Shown piece after piece: positions 1 to 8,679 of a DNA stretch of 64,000 nucleotides. Numbering within the stretch: position 1 is the stretch's first letter; every line of letters starts with the position of its first letter. The DNA is from Proteobacteria bacterium UBA6156 (GTDB lineage: Bacteria > Pseudomonadota > Alphaproteobacteria > UBA2136 > UBA6156): positions 21,975-85,974 of the forward strand of contig DIUO01000031.1 in assembly GCA_002422365.1 (NCBI GenBank), given 5' to 3'. The notes beneath the pieces were generated by a model. The model did not search any database and was not told the origin of the DNA. It was given only the letters and a program-made list of their open reading frames with translations. The translations under genes and the position numbers were made by a program.

Positions 1-156
1 GCCTATTACAACCCTTTTAAACGTGATGGAACGGCTGACTTCAAGGACCTTAAGTTGGGATTTGAGCTGCTTAAGACGTTCGGCAGACCATTGCAGTTCT
101 TCTAGGGGAAGTCCCTTTTCGTATATTTCCTCCGAGGGCGAGGAAATTACCGGCAT
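1..156 (-). CDS. Unidentified protein, 5' part only (cut by window start)
   Basis: The frame opens at an ATG complementary to 154-156, seven bases after the stop of the oxidase subunit III gene, and stays open for 52 codons to the window edge. The visible N-terminus (starts MPVISSPSEE) is hydrophilic and probably helical, with Leu/Lys/Glu-rich stretches. There is no clear Shine-Dalgarno sequence, so translation may be coupled to the upstream oxidase gene. I do not recognise the family. Position and spacing suggest the last visible gene of the cytochrome oxidase transcript, but the ORF could be fortuitous. Confidence 0.4.
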   Translation of the reverse strand, partial: MPVISSPSEEIYEKGLPLEELQWSAERLKQLKSQLKVLEVSRSITFKRVVIG

Positions 157-163
157 TTTGGCT

Positions 164-952
164 TTAGAGGACATAGATGAAGAGGAAGAGGCCGATCCAG
201 ACGACGTCGACGAAGTGCCAGTACCAGGCGGCGGCTTCGAAGTAGAAGTGGTTGTGGCGGGAGAAGTCTTTTTTAGCCAGACGGTAGTGCACGAACATGA
301 GCATGACACTGCCCAGCAGCACGTGGAAGCCGTGGAAGCCCGTGAGCATATAGAAGATGGTGCCGTAGGCGCCGCTGCTGATGCTGTAGCCCGCGTGTTG
401 GTACTCCAGCATTTGGCAAAACAGGAAAATGACGCCGAGTTGCCAGGTGAGGAAGGTGTAGAACGTGGCCTGAGCCCGGCGGCTGTGCAGCAAGGCGTGG
501 TGGGCCAGCGTGACCGTGACGCCTGAGGTGAGCAAGAGCAGCGTGTTGATGACGGGCAGGTGGATGGGGAGGAGTTCTATCCCCACCGGTGGCCAGACGG
601 GGGCGTGCATGCGCATGTAAAAATAGGCGGCGAAGAAGGCGGCGAAGAACATGACTTCGGACGCGATGAAGAAGATCATGCCGTAGCGATTGGCGAGGTC
701 TAGCACCAGGGGCACCGCGCCGGGGGCGTAGCCGCGTTGGCGGGATTCTTTGATCAGCATGAAAAACCAGGCCATGGCGCCCGCCATGAGTAACCCAAGA
801 CCCGCCACCAGGGTGAGCTGGCCGTAGAGGGCGGGTTGGATGTGGAGCATCATGACCACGCCAAAAGCGACTAAGCCGCCGCCCAGGCAGGAGAGGGGCG
901 GCCAGATGGAGGGGGCGGGGATGTGGAAGTCGTGGTCGGCGTGGTGGGACAT
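164..952 (-). CDS. ctaE: Cytochrome c oxidase subunit III
   Basis: Subunit III of the aa3-type haem-copper oxidase in the inner membrane, the terminal step of aerobic respiration. The 262-residue protein matches the family's usual length and has about seven hydrophobic segments. Visible family features are the conserved Glu in ASEVMFF (about residues 97-103), EYQHAGY (183-189), GFHGFHV (205-211) and WYWHFVDVVW (243-252). The upstream neighbours are a small putative oxidase-associated membrane protein and a CoxF-like peptide on the same strand. Subunits I and II are not in this window, so the cox genes are split or lie elsewhere. Confidence 0.96.
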   Translation of the reverse strand: MSHHADHDFHIPAPSIWPPLSCLGGGLVAFGVVMMLHIQPALYGQLTLVAGLGLLMAGAMAWFFMLIKESRQRGYAPGAVPLVLDLANRYGMIFFIASEVMFFAAFFAAYFYMRMHAPVWPPVGIELLPIHLPVINTLLLLTSGVTVTLAHHALLHSRRAQATFYTFLTWQLGVIFLFCQMLEYQHAGYSISSGAYGTIFYMLTGFHGFHVLLGSVMLMFVHYRLAKKDFSRHNHFYFEAAAWYWHFVDVVWIGLFLFIYVL

Positions 953-962
953 GGGGGTGCTT

Positions 963-1005
963 GTGTTTGGTGTTTAGTGTTTGGTGTTTTGGTGTTTAGT
1001 TTTGG
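963..1005. repeat. Heptamer array, GTGTTTR type
   Basis: Near-perfect tandem heptamers on the plus strand: GTGTTTG, GTGTTTA, GTGTTTG, GTGTTTT (plus one G), GTGTTTA, then a degenerate unit. The stop codon of the minus-strand gene ending at 996 lies inside the array. The same heptamer recurs at 6302, 16053, 25857, 40352 and 43941. Confidence 0.85.
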
Positions 1006-1334
1006 GGGGGGTGGACGAGGGAGGGGTCGTCGTATTCCGGCAGGCGGAGGCCTTTGTAGTCGTATTGGATGCGGGTGCCGAATTCGCGGACGTAGTCTGT
1101 CCCCCGCGTGTGGCCGGGGCCGCCGAGGTAGGTGATGAGGATAAAGAAGTAAACCAGCGCGCCGCCGATGCCGATGATGAGCATCTTCATGAACACGGCG
1201 TAGGTTTGGGTGTAGTCGGCGTGCAAAGCGGCTTTGTTGTAGTGCAGTTTTTCGTGCAATTTTTCTGGTGCGTGCACGGCGGCGGGAGCCTTGGCGGCAG
1301 GTTTTTTACTGCTGGACTTGGTAGGTTGCGCCAT
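996..1334 (-). CDS. Putative oxidase-associated single-span membrane protein
   Basis: 112 residues from the ATG at 1334, chosen because GGAGG lies just upstream on the minus strand. A longer frame to 1412 exists but overlaps the CoxF-like gene even more. Residues 1-25 are Lys/Ala/Pro rich, about 49-70 form one strongly hydrophobic helix, and the remaining tail is charged and Tyr/Pro rich. It sits directly upstream of subunit III, so a structural or assembly role in the aa3 oxidase is likely, but I cannot assign it to a named subunit family. The last two codons and the TAA are built from the heptamer array at 963-1005. Its start overlaps the preceding small gene by 29 bases in another frame. 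Confidence 0.7.
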   Translation of the reverse strand: MAQPTKSSSKKPAAKAPAAVHAPEKLHEKLHYNKAALHADYTQTYAVFMKMLIIGIGGALVYFFILITYLGGPGHTRGTDYVREFGTRIQYDYKGLRLPEYDDPSLVHPPQN

Positions 1335-1482
1335 AGGAGCCTCCTTGCGGGATTGCGGGTTGATGGTGCGCATAACGCCAGATAAACACGCTGGCCGCAA
1401 GGCTGAGGGCAAAGACCAGCAGCGCTATGGCAAGAGCGATGTTGCGGCGGCGCATCGGGTGGGGGTTTTTAGCTTTGGTCAT
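1306..1482 (-). CDS. CoxF-like small membrane protein (58 aa)
   Basis: A 58-codon gene starting with ATG at 1482. The protein begins with a basic segment (MTKAKNPHPMRRRN) followed by one transmembrane helix at about residues 15-35. The RRRNIALAIAL pattern matches small CoxF-type proteins found in alphaproteobacterial oxidase operons, where they are thought to act in assembly. Its 3' end overlaps the next gene by 29 bases (1306-1334), and the ribosome-binding site of that gene lies within its coding sequence, so the two are probably translationally coupled. Unusually, no ctaG lies next to it. Confidence 0.62.
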   Translation of the reverse strand: MTKAKNPHPMRRRNIALAIALLVFALSLAASVFIWRYAHHQPAIPQGGSYGATYQVQQ

Positions 1483-1502
1483 GAAGGGAAATTAGCATGG
1501 GA

Positions 1503-1533
1503 AGTGAACAGTGAACAGTGCACAGTGAACAGG
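1503..1533. repeat. Heptamer array, AGTGAAC type
   Basis: Four tandem heptamers, AGTGAAC, AGTGAAC, AGTGCAC, AGTGAAC, followed by AGG, in the divergent intergenic region between the oxidase genes and prfB. The same arrangement, with the variant third unit AGGTGAC, recurs inside sucB at 57332. A two-unit copy lies at 17497. Confidence 0.85.
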
Positions 1534-1601
1534 GGGATGATGTTTGCGGTGGGGGGGGATTTCTGGTAGGTTTTGCGCCATTGTTAATAAAGGACACAGT
1601 T

Positions 1602-2715
1602 ATGCAGCCGGACATACGGGATTTGGTGGGACAGATAGAGCAGGGGTTGGCCTTGCTCGGGAGGAGCCTTTGACCTGCCGGTAGCAAGGGCACGGATTAA
1701 TGAACTTGATGTAATGGCCCAGGATGCAAGCCTGTGGGCCGATGCCAACCGCGCCAAAACCGTGATGCAGGAAAAGCGCAAGTTGGAGGTTCAGGTTGGC
1801 ACGTATGACGACATTAAACGGCGGCTGGATGATGCCCTGGCGCTGATGGAGCTGGGGGAAGAAGGCAAAGATGCCGCCCTGGTGGCTGAGGGTGAGGCTG
1901 AATTGCAGAGCTTGGTGGTGGATTCTAAGAAACTGGAGACCCAGTGCCTGTTGGGTGGTAAAATGGACGGCAACAACGCCTACCTTGAAGTGCACGCCGG
2001 GGCCGGCGGCACCGAAAGTTGTGACTGGGCGGGGATGCTGCTGCGGATGTATATGCGCTGGGCCGAGCGGCAAGGTTTTAAGGTGAGCATGGTGGATGAA
2101 ACTCCTGGTGAGCAAGCCGGTGTGAAAAGCGCCACGATTATGATTGAAGGCACCTTTGCTTATGGGTTGGCGAAGACGGAGACGGGGGTGCATCGGTTAG
2201 TGCGCATTAGCCCCTTTGACAGCAATGACCGCCGCCACACCAGCTTTGCCAGCGTGTTTGTGTACCCCGAGGTGGACAACACGATTGAAATTGAAATTGA
2301 TATGAGCAAAGTGCGGGTGGACACGTTTAGGAGCAGCGGGGCGGGGGGGCAGCATGTAAACACCACCGACAGCGCGATTAGGATGACCCACCTGCCCAGC
2401 GGCATTGTGGTGGCCTGCCAGCAAGACCGCAGCCAACACCGCAACCGCGATATTGCCCTGCAAATGCTGAAGGCAAGGTTGTATGAACTGGAGTTAAGCA
2501 AGCAAGACGCCGAACGCGACGCCGTGGAAGCCACCAAAACCGACAACAGCTGGGGGCACCAGATACGCAGCTATGTGTTGCAACCCTACCAGATGGTAAA
2601 AGATTTACGCACCGGAGAGGAAACGAGTAATACCGCTGCGGTGTTAGATGGTGATATTGATGGCTTTATACAGGCGGCGCTTGCTGCCAAGGTTGGGAAT
2701 ACCCGGCAGGCTTAA
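1602..2715 (+). CDS. prfB: Peptide chain release factor 2, programmed +1 frameshift
   Basis: RF2 recognises UGA and UAA in the ribosomal A site and triggers peptide release. The gene starts at ATG 1602, reads 23 codons to an in-frame TGA at 1671, and continues in the +1 frame from GAC at 1672, giving about 370 residues, close to the usual RF2 length. Both hallmark motifs are present: the codon-recognition tripeptide SPF in RLVRISPFDSN and the catalytic GGQ in SSGAGGQHVN. The N-terminal piece before the shift is helical like other RF2 proteins, so this is normal recoding and not a broken gene. The next gene starts 35 bases downstream and may be co-transcribed. Confidence 0.97.
1659..1673 (+). 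promoter_or_regulatory. prfB: prfB autoregulatory frameshift site
   Basis: Zero-frame codons GGG AGG AGC CTT TGA are followed by C. The purine-rich GGGAGG sits three bases before the slippery CTT, as in the Escherichia coli site (AGG GGG TAT CTT TGA C). When RF2 is scarce, ribosomes stall at the poorly terminated UGA, the CUU tRNA slips +1, and full-length RF2 is made. Confidence 0.95.
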
Positions 2716-2750
2716 CGGGTGTTGCCGAATTTGTTGAACCGATAAGGAAC

Positions 2751-5700
2751 GTGCACCAGGTGGTTTGGAAGCGCAGGGCAGTGGTGTGGGGCGGCTTGAG
2801 CGGCGGCACGCTGGCTGTGCTGGTGCTGGCCGTTGTGGCGCTGTTTGTGTGGGCGGCCAAGGAATATACGCGGGTTCACCCGCTGGATTTGACTGCCCGC
2901 TTGCCGCAGGTGCAGGCGTATTTGTTGCCCCAAGGCATTGCTTTGCAGGCTGAAAAGGCGGAGTTGTTTTTTGATGACGGGCCAGTGCTGCGGATAAGCG
3001 GATTGGGAGTGAGCGGGCCGGATGGCAGTCTGGGCGTGTTTGTGGAAAATATTGCTGTTAAGTTTGCAACGACTCAGCTGCTGGCGCTGAAGCTGGCACC
3101 CAAAGACATAACTGCGCAAGGCGCGACGCTGCGTGTGGTGCGGGAGGCCGACGGCATGAGTGTGGCCGGGTTTGAATTTGAAAATAACGGCGGCAAGCGG
3201 CCCCCCGGTGTGGTGAATTGGTTGAACAGCTTAGGCTGGGGCGATGCCTGGGGCCGCCTGAAAAAAGTGCAAGTGACAAACCTGAACCTGCTGGTGCGCG
3301 ACGACGTGCAGAACGCCGAATGGGTGCTGGAAAATGGCAGGATGGCAATGAGCCGCTACCCGGATGATGGCGAAAAAGGGACGGTGAGCGCCTTTGTGCG
3401 GCGGCTTTATGGCGACGATGATGCCACCAAAACGTTGGACAATGTGCCGGTGCTGGTGAGGTTTGAGCACGGCGCGCGCGCGCCCTACATGGTGCTGCAA
3501 GGCCGCCTTGACCATGCCGATGCGCGGATGGTGACGGATTATTTTCCGCCCCAGTTTAAGGATTTGCTGCAAGCCCAGGGGCAAGTGGAAATTGGTACAC
3601 GCTTGCTGGAGGATAATAAGCTGGAGCGGCCTTGGGTGTCGCTTGGCCTGACCGATGTGAAGGTGCAGCCGGGGAAGGCTTATGGGGCTCCGTTGGATTT
3701 TAAAAAGCTGGATGTGACCGCAAGTTATGTGCCGCCCGTGGCCGGAGTGAGCGGGACTGATGTGCTGCTGGTGAGGGATTTGCGGTTGGTGACGGGGCGG
3801 GGGGCTTTGGTGGCGGCTTCTGGCACCCTAACCGGATTGCAGGGCGGGCCGATGCTGGTGGATGTGAGTTTGGTGAGCCCGGAAGGTGATGTGCAGGGGG
3901 TGTTTGATTTCTTCCCCGACCAAATGCGTGGCTTTGCCAAGGCGTTGGAATGGTTGCGGCCGCATATTATGGGGGGCGAGTATGCCAACCTGGTGGCGCG
4001 CTACCGGGGTGACCCCCACGAGCTGCCGCATTGTGCCGATGCCTGCGGTGTGCTGGAGGTGGATGCGGCGTTTACGGGGGGGAAAGTGCGGTATTTGGAC
4101 CCGATGGCCCCAGCTGAAATGCCCGAAGGCCGCATGCAATGGCGCGGCCAAACGCTGGAAATTACCGCGCCGGAAGGGCGCATTGGGACGCAGGTGGCGC
4201 GCGATGTGGTGTTCAGGTTGAGCCATATATTTGATGTGGTGCCGACGGAGATTTTTGTGAGCAGCAAGCTGCAAGGGCCTGCCGCCGAGGTGATGGCTGA
4301 GCTAAGCAAGCTGGACGGGTTGGCGGATGATTTGCCGCGGGGCCTTGGCGGCACGCAGCGCAGTGCCTTTGCGGTAACCGTGCCGCTGGGACGGGGCCAG
4401 CCGACGACCTTTGCCAGCAGCACCGTGCTGGTGAGCGGGACGGTGGACGATGTGAGTTTGCGGGGGTATGCGCCGTTGCAGGGGCTCGATTTTACGGGCG
4501 ATAAGGCGGAGTTTACGCTGGATGCCGCCAAGCGCCTGCGTGTGGTGACGCAAGGGCAGCTGGATGGGCTGCCGATGGCGGTGGACTGGAGTATGGGTAT
4601 TCAGCCCCATGAGCCCAGCCTGATGGCGCTGCGGGCCGAAGGCCGAGTGGCCGGGAGCTGGCTGGTGCAAAGGGCCGACACCGAGGCCCTGGATGTGGAT
4701 GGCCCGGTGGGGGTAACGCTGGAGGCGCGGCAGCGGGCCGACAAGACATGGGAATTTGATGCCCAAGCCGATGGGCGTGGGGCGGTGGCGATGATACCTG
4801 CCGTGGGCTACGCCAAGCCCCTGGGCAAGCCGCTGGATGTGGCCGTGAAAGGAACATTGAGTGAAGGGCGAGTGCCCGATGTGGCCAGCCTGGATGTGAA
4901 AGGGGAGGGCATTAGCCTGCAAGGCAGCGGCGGGCCCGGCCGCCTGAACGTGCCCAATGTGGTGCTGGGGCGTAGCCGCCTGAGCCTGACGCTGGCGGAT
5001 GAGGTGCTGGTGCTGAAGGGGGCGGTGTTGGATCTTTCTGGCTTGGATGTGTTGCAGCGGGAGGGCGGGGCGGAGCCTTTGGTGGAGAATTTGCGAATAA
5101 AGGCGGACATTGACCGTGTGCTGGTGAAAAACGGCACGCTGGACGGGATGAGTGCGGTGATTTTGCTGAAAAACGGTGACTGGGCCGTGCAAAAGCTGAA
5201 CGCCACTGTGGAGGGTACGCCCGTGGCCCTGGAGCGCAAGCCGCTGCCCGGCCAGCCTGACCGCAGCCGCATGACGGTGGCGGTGGCGGATTTGGGGCGG
5301 ACGCTGAAAGCGCTGGGGGTTTATCATTCTCTGGAAGGGGGGCGTTTGCAGGGGGAGATGAATTATGACAGCCCGACCGTGGGTGGGGGTGTGGTGCGGA
5401 TTGAGGAGTTTACGTTGGATAACCCTTCGCTTTTGGTGCAGATATTGAGTTTGTTGAGCTTGGAGCAGTTGCTTTCTGGCAGCAGCAGCACGATGTTTAA
5501 GCAGGCGACGCTGCCGCTGCGGGTGGATGGGCCAGTGTGGTATTTGGACAATGCCAGCCTGGAAGGGCCGAGCATGGATATGCGCCTGACCGGCACCTAT
5601 GACCAACAGCAGCATATGCTGAACATTGATGGGAAGTTGGCGCCGGGGATTCCGCTTAACCGTTTGGTGAGCAAGATACCGTTGCTGGGCACGCTGCTGA

Positions 5701-5858
5701 CCGGTAGCCAGGATGGTGTGGTGGTGGCGGACTTTAAGATTAAGGGTAGCACCGCCGACCCACAGGTGAACGTGCGCCCGCTGAGTGTGATTACGCCGGG
5801 CCTGGTGAAGGACATTTGGCGCGGGATTACGGAAAGCCCGGCGGAGGGTGCACGATGA
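2751..5858 (+). CDS. AsmA-like / DUF3971 (YhdP-type) envelope protein
   Basis: A 1035-residue protein starting at GTG 2751, with AAGGA about five bases upstream. It has an uncleaved N-terminal anchor (about residues 13-35) and then a very long periplasmic region of repeating beta-strand character. The end carries the AsmA C-terminal signature region (about residues 880-1020, with LLSLEQLLSGSSSTMFKQ and DGKLAPGIPLNRL). YhdP/AsmA-family proteins are long beta-groove bridges implicated in phospholipid movement between inner and outer membranes. Its stop overlaps the start of the following lipoprotein gene (ATGA), indicating coupling. Confidence 0.82.
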   Translation: MHQVVWKRRAVVWGGLSGGTLAVLVLAVVALFVWAAKEYTRVHPLDLTARLPQVQAYLLPQGIALQAEKAELFFDDGPVLRISGLGVSGPDGSLGVFVENIAVKFATTQLLALKLAPKDITAQGATLRVVREADGMSVAGFEFENNGGKRPPGVVNWLNSLGWGDAWGRLKKVQVTNLNLLVRDDVQNAEWVLENGRMAMSRYPDDGEKGTVSAFVRRLYGDDDATKTLDNVPVLVRFEHGARAPYMVLQGRLDHADARMVTDYFPPQFKDLLQAQGQVEIGTRLLEDNKLERPWVSLGLTDVKVQPGKAYGAPLDFKKLDVTASYVPPVAGVSGTDVLLVRDLRLVTGRGALVAASGTLTGLQGGPMLVDVSLVSPEGDVQGVFDFFPDQMRGFAKALEWLRPHIMGGEYANLVARYRGDPHELPHCADACGVLEVDAAFTGGKVRYLDPMAPAEMPEGRMQWRGQTLEITAPEGRIGTQVARDVVFRLSHIFDVVPTEIFVSSKLQGPAAEVMAELSKLDGLADDLPRGLGGTQRSAFAVTVPLGRGQPTTFASSTVLVSGTVDDVSLRGYAPLQGLDFTGDKAEFTLDAAKRLRVVTQGQLDGLPMAVDWSMGIQPHEPSLMALRAEGRVAGSWLVQRADTEALDVDGPVGVTLEARQRADKTWEFDAQADGRGAVAMIPAVGYAKPLGKPLDVAVKGTLSEGRVPDVASLDVKGEGISLQGSGGPGRLNVPNVVLGRSRLSLTLADEVLVLKGAVLDLSGLDVLQREGGAEPLVENLRIKADIDRVLVKNGTLDGMSAVILLKNGDWAVQKLNATVEGTPVALERKPLPGQPDRSRMTVAVADLGRTLKALGVYHSLEGGRLQGEMNYDSPTVGGGVVRIEEFTLDNPSLLVQILSLLSLEQLLSGSSSTMFKQATLPLRVDGPVWYLDNASLEGPSMDMRLTGTYDQQQHMLNIDGKLAPGIPLNRLVSKIPLLGTLLTGSQDGVVVADFKIKGSTADPQVNVRPLSVITPGLVKDIWRGITESPAEGAR

Positions 5859-6310
5859 GATTGGGGATGCTGTGTGTGGCCCTGGTGCTGCTGGCAGGGT
5901 GTGGGGAGGCGCAGGATGGGCCGCCCAAGCTGCCGCCCGAGATATCGCAAGGCCAACCCCAAGACCTGCCGCGTGTGGCGCTGCAAGTGGGGACTGTGAA
6001 GGTGCAGGCCCAAGTGGCCGACGACGATGACGAGCGGGCCAAGGGGCTGATGTTTGTGCGTGCCATGCCGGAAGATGAAGGCATGCTGTTTGTGTGGCCG
6101 GAGAAGGCGGAGCGGAGTTTTTGGATGCGGAATACGTATATTCCACTGGATTTGCTGTTTATTGATGGGCGGCGGATTGTGCGGATTGTGCAGGGGGTGC
6201 CGCTGGATGAGAGTGCGTTACCTTCTGGCCAGCCGGTGGATAAGGTGCTGGAGATGAATGCCGGGTGGGCTGCGCGGAGGGGGGTTAAGGTGGGGGATTT
6301 AGTGTTTTAG
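5855..6310 (+). CDS. DUF192 family lipoprotein
   Basis: Starts at ATG 5855, overlapping the previous stop. The 151-residue product begins with a lipoprotein signal ending LLAGC, giving a lipidated Cys16. The rest is a DUF192 domain, with the typical core ERAKGLMF, the SFWMRNTYIPLDLLFID stretch (about residues 89-105) and a V-x-x-LDES loop. DUF192 proteins are small beta-barrel extracytoplasmic proteins of uncertain function. Coupling to the AsmA-like gene suggests an envelope role. The stop codon abuts a GTGTTTR repeat array. Confidence 0.88.
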   Translation: MRLGMLCVALVLLAGCGEAQDGPPKLPPEISQGQPQDLPRVALQVGTVKVQAQVADDDDERAKGLMFVRAMPEDEGMLFVWPEKAERSFWMRNTYIPLDLLFIDGRRIVRIVQGVPLDESALPSGQPVDKVLEMNAGWAARRGVKVGDLVF

Positions 6311-6345
6311 TGTTTGGTGTTTTTGTTTTGTTTTTAGTTTTTTGA
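6302..6345. repeat. Degenerate GTGTTTR heptamer array
   Basis: Starts with GTGTTTTA, GTGTTTG and GTGTTTTT, then decays into T-rich units. It begins inside the last codons of the DUF192 gene, whose TAG is part of the repeat, and reaches the 3' end of the convergent thiol reductase gene. Confidence 0.6.
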
Positions 6346-8472
6346 GGTTGGTGGGGGGACGGTTTCGAGTTTGTCTTTCAGCAGGCCGGGAGTGAGGAGC
6401 TGGGGGAGCACCTGGACGGGTTGGCCGGGCAGGTAGAGCAGGTAGAGCGGCACGCCACGGCGGTTGTGGCGGGCGAGTTCGGCGCTGATCTCCGGGTTCT
6501 GGTTGGTCCAGTCGGCACGGAAAATGGCGGTGTTGGTTTGGCGGAAGAGGGTTTGGACGCTGTCGGTGTTCAGGACTGTGGCTTCAGTCACTTTGCAGGT
6601 GATGCACCAGTCGGCGGTGAAGTCGACAAAGACGGGGTTGCCGGTTTGGAGCGCTTGCTCGACCGCCGTGGCCGACCAGGGCTGCCACAGCACGTTGTGC
6701 GGGCGGTTGAGGGCGGTAGCAAACAGGAACAGGCTGCCCGCCAGAATGGCCAAGGGCAACACGGCGGTGAGGCGGGAGGGCCGGGCCCCCAGCAGCCACA
6801 GCGTGAAGGTGAAGACCAGCAACGCGGTGAGCATGAGGAACAGCCCTGCCTGCCCGGTTTGGCTGGTGAACACATAGGCCAGCCACAAGGCGGTGGCGAG
6901 CATGGGCCAGCCGAGGGCGTGGCGGAAGGTGAGCATCCAGTTGCCCGGGCGGGGGAGCCAGCGGAACACCTGCGGGAAGGGGATGGCGACCAGGAACGGC
7001 AGTGCCATGCCGAGGCCGAGGGTGGTGAAGACGAGGAGGCTTTCTAATAACGTTTGGGTGAGGGCGAAGGCCATGGCGCCGCCCATGAAGGGCACGGTGC
7101 AGGGGGTGGCGACCAGCACCGCCAGCACGCCAGTGGCGAAGCTGGCGCCGAGGGAGTGCTTGATGGTTTCGGCCTGCGCGGCACCCGCCTTGAGGGCTTT
7201 GGCCTTGGGTTTGGTTGTGGGGGTGGCGAGGCGGGTGAGGGTTTGGCCGAGCTCGAACACGCCAAAAAAGTTGAAGGCGACGGCGACCATGAGGAACACC
7301 AGGGCGGCGACCATGACCGGGTTTTGCAGATGGAAGCCCCAGCCGACCTGCGCGCCTGCCTGCTTGAGCACGGCGATGAGGACGGCAAAGGCCCAGAAGC
7401 TGCCCAGCACGCCCAGCGCATAGGCCAGCGTGTGGCGTGTGCGCCCGGCGCCATGGTGGTGCTGCACCAGGCTGAGCAGCTTGAGCGACAGAACCGGCAG
7501 GACGCAGGGCATAAGGTTAAGCATAAGCCCGGCTATAAACGCAAAAACAAGCGCCCCCAGCAGCGAGAGCGATGGGGATGAAGCTGTGCCACCAGTTGCC
7601 GCACCCGGCGCGGTGGGCGAGACCGCCGCGCTGACGCCGGAGAGAAGGGGCGTGCTGAAGCTGAAGCCCTGGCCGTTGACCAGCAACAGGCCGCTGAGGG
7701 TGGTGGGCGGGGTTACGGTTTGTTCGTCCAGCTGAATGGACAGGGTGTTGCCGGTGAGGCTTTGGGGGGCGGAGTCGTTGATGATGCCGTCTTCGTTCGG
7801 GAGAAAACGCACCGACTGGCTGGCGAGGTTGAGCGGCAGCGTGAGCTGGATGGTGGCGCCGGTGGTTTCGGCGCTTATGGCCCTTTCTGGTAGGGGTTGG
7901 GGGAGGTTGGTGGCGGGTTTGAACTCTGGGTTGGTTTGGGCGCGGGCGGCGACGGTGAGGGGGAGCGTGAGCTCGGCCCGGCCGGGCATGCAGACATCTT
8001 TGCAATAGAGGAAGCTGGCGGTGAAGGGCAGGACGTTCAGGCCCTGGGCCAGGCCGCTGGGCAGGGTGAAGTTGGTGGTGAAGGTGACGGTGTTTTCGTA
8101 TCCGTAGTTCGTGAGTGGCGGGATGCTGATGACCTGCGGGGTGGGGAAGGTGAGGGCGAGAGGCTCCGGGTTGCCGGGCAGGTTGGGGGTGAGCTGGGGC
8201 GGGAGGCCGGAGTCTCCGGCATTGCGCCAGTAGATGTGCCAGTGGGGCTCGAGTTTAAACTGCCAGGCGAGCTGGATGGTTTGGCCCGGCGTGACCTGCG
8301 CGTGGCTGGCGCTGAGGCGGGTGGTGATGACGGGGTCGTCGTGCTGGCTGGTGGCCGTGGCCCAGGCGCTGGTGCCTGGTGTGGAGCTTTGGGCGGCCAC
8401 GGGTGCGGGCAACCCGAGCGTGGCAGCAAACAGACAGAGGGTAACGAAAACGGAGCGGATGAGCTGCGGCAT
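6334..8472 (-). CDS. DsbD/ScsB-type thiol:disulfide interchange protein
   Basis: 712 residues from the ATG at 8472 (AGGA upstream); a further upstream start is possible but lacks a ribosome site. Order: signal peptide (about 1-27), periplasmic N-domain with the redox pair CKDVC (Cys157/Cys161), a membrane core with conserved cysteines in LMPCVLPVLS and ATPCTVPF, then a C-terminal thioredoxin domain with DWCITCK. The family passes electrons from cytoplasmic thioredoxin through the membrane to periplasmic thiol proteins. The long N-domain is more like ScsB than classic DsbD. It may support cytochrome or copper-site maturation; that is inference. Confidence 0.92.
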   Translation of the reverse strand: MPQLIRSVFVTLCLFAATLGLPAPVAAQSSTPGTSAWATATSQHDDPVITTRLSASHAQVTPGQTIQLAWQFKLEPHWHIYWRNAGDSGLPPQLTPNLPGNPEPLALTFPTPQVISIPPLTNYGYENTVTFTTNFTLPSGLAQGLNVLPFTASFLYCKDVCMPGRAELTLPLTVAARAQTNPEFKPATNLPQPLPERAISAETTGATIQLTLPLNLASQSVRFLPNEDGIINDSAPQSLTGNTLSIQLDEQTVTPPTTLSGLLLVNGQGFSFSTPLLSGVSAAVSPTAPGAATGGTASSPSLSLLGALVFAFIAGLMLNLMPCVLPVLSLKLLSLVQHHHGAGRTRHTLAYALGVLGSFWAFAVLIAVLKQAGAQVGWGFHLQNPVMVAALVFLMVAVAFNFFGVFELGQTLTRLATPTTKPKAKALKAGAAQAETIKHSLGASFATGVLAVLVATPCTVPFMGGAMAFALTQTLLESLLVFTTLGLGMALPFLVAIPFPQVFRWLPRPGNWMLTFRHALGWPMLATALWLAYVFTSQTGQAGLFLMLTALLVFTFTLWLLGARPSRLTAVLPLAILAGSLFLFATALNRPHNVLWQPWSATAVEQALQTGNPVFVDFTADWCITCKVTEATVLNTDSVQTLFRQTNTAIFRADWTNQNPEISAELARHNRRGVPLYLLYLPGQPVQVLPQLLTPGLLKDKLETVPPPTSKN

Positions 8473-8541
8473 GGCTTTTTCCTGATTGAGTGGTTGGGTG
8501 GGATACTCTAGCATTGGGGCCAACAATGCAAGGTTTGCTGG

Positions 8542-8676
8542 ATGGATTTTGTGCCTCATTTCTATTTACATGGCCGTATGGCTCTGTTTTTGCTGGCCGC
8601 TGTAGCCACTTTGTGGTTGCGCGTGCCGGCCTTTAACCTGCTGCAGCGCCCGGCGCTGAAATTGCTGCGGAGCTAA
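8542..8676 (+). CDS. Small hydrophobic protein (44 aa), unknown
   Basis: ATG 8542 to TAA 8676, ending three bases before the GTG start of the diguanylate cyclase gene. It encodes a 44-residue peptide with one hydrophobic segment (about residues 12-26, MALFLLAAVATLWLR) and a basic tail. Tight spacing and plus-strand-type codons favour a real gene co-transcribed with the cyclase. There is no recognised family and only a weak AAGG upstream. Confidence 0.45.
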   Translation: MDFVPHFYLHGRMALFLLAAVATLWLRVPAFNLLQRPALKLLRS

Positions 8677-8679
8677 GAC

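Noticed and set aside
1602..1673. prfB first thought to be broken by an in-frame stop
   Set aside because: The stop is inside a well-formed recoding site and the shifted frame continues as RF2.
4302..6146. 614-residue frame on the minus strand opposite the AsmA-like gene
   Set aside because: Antisense shadow of a long G-rich gene; the protein is His/Arg/Pro rich with no domain.
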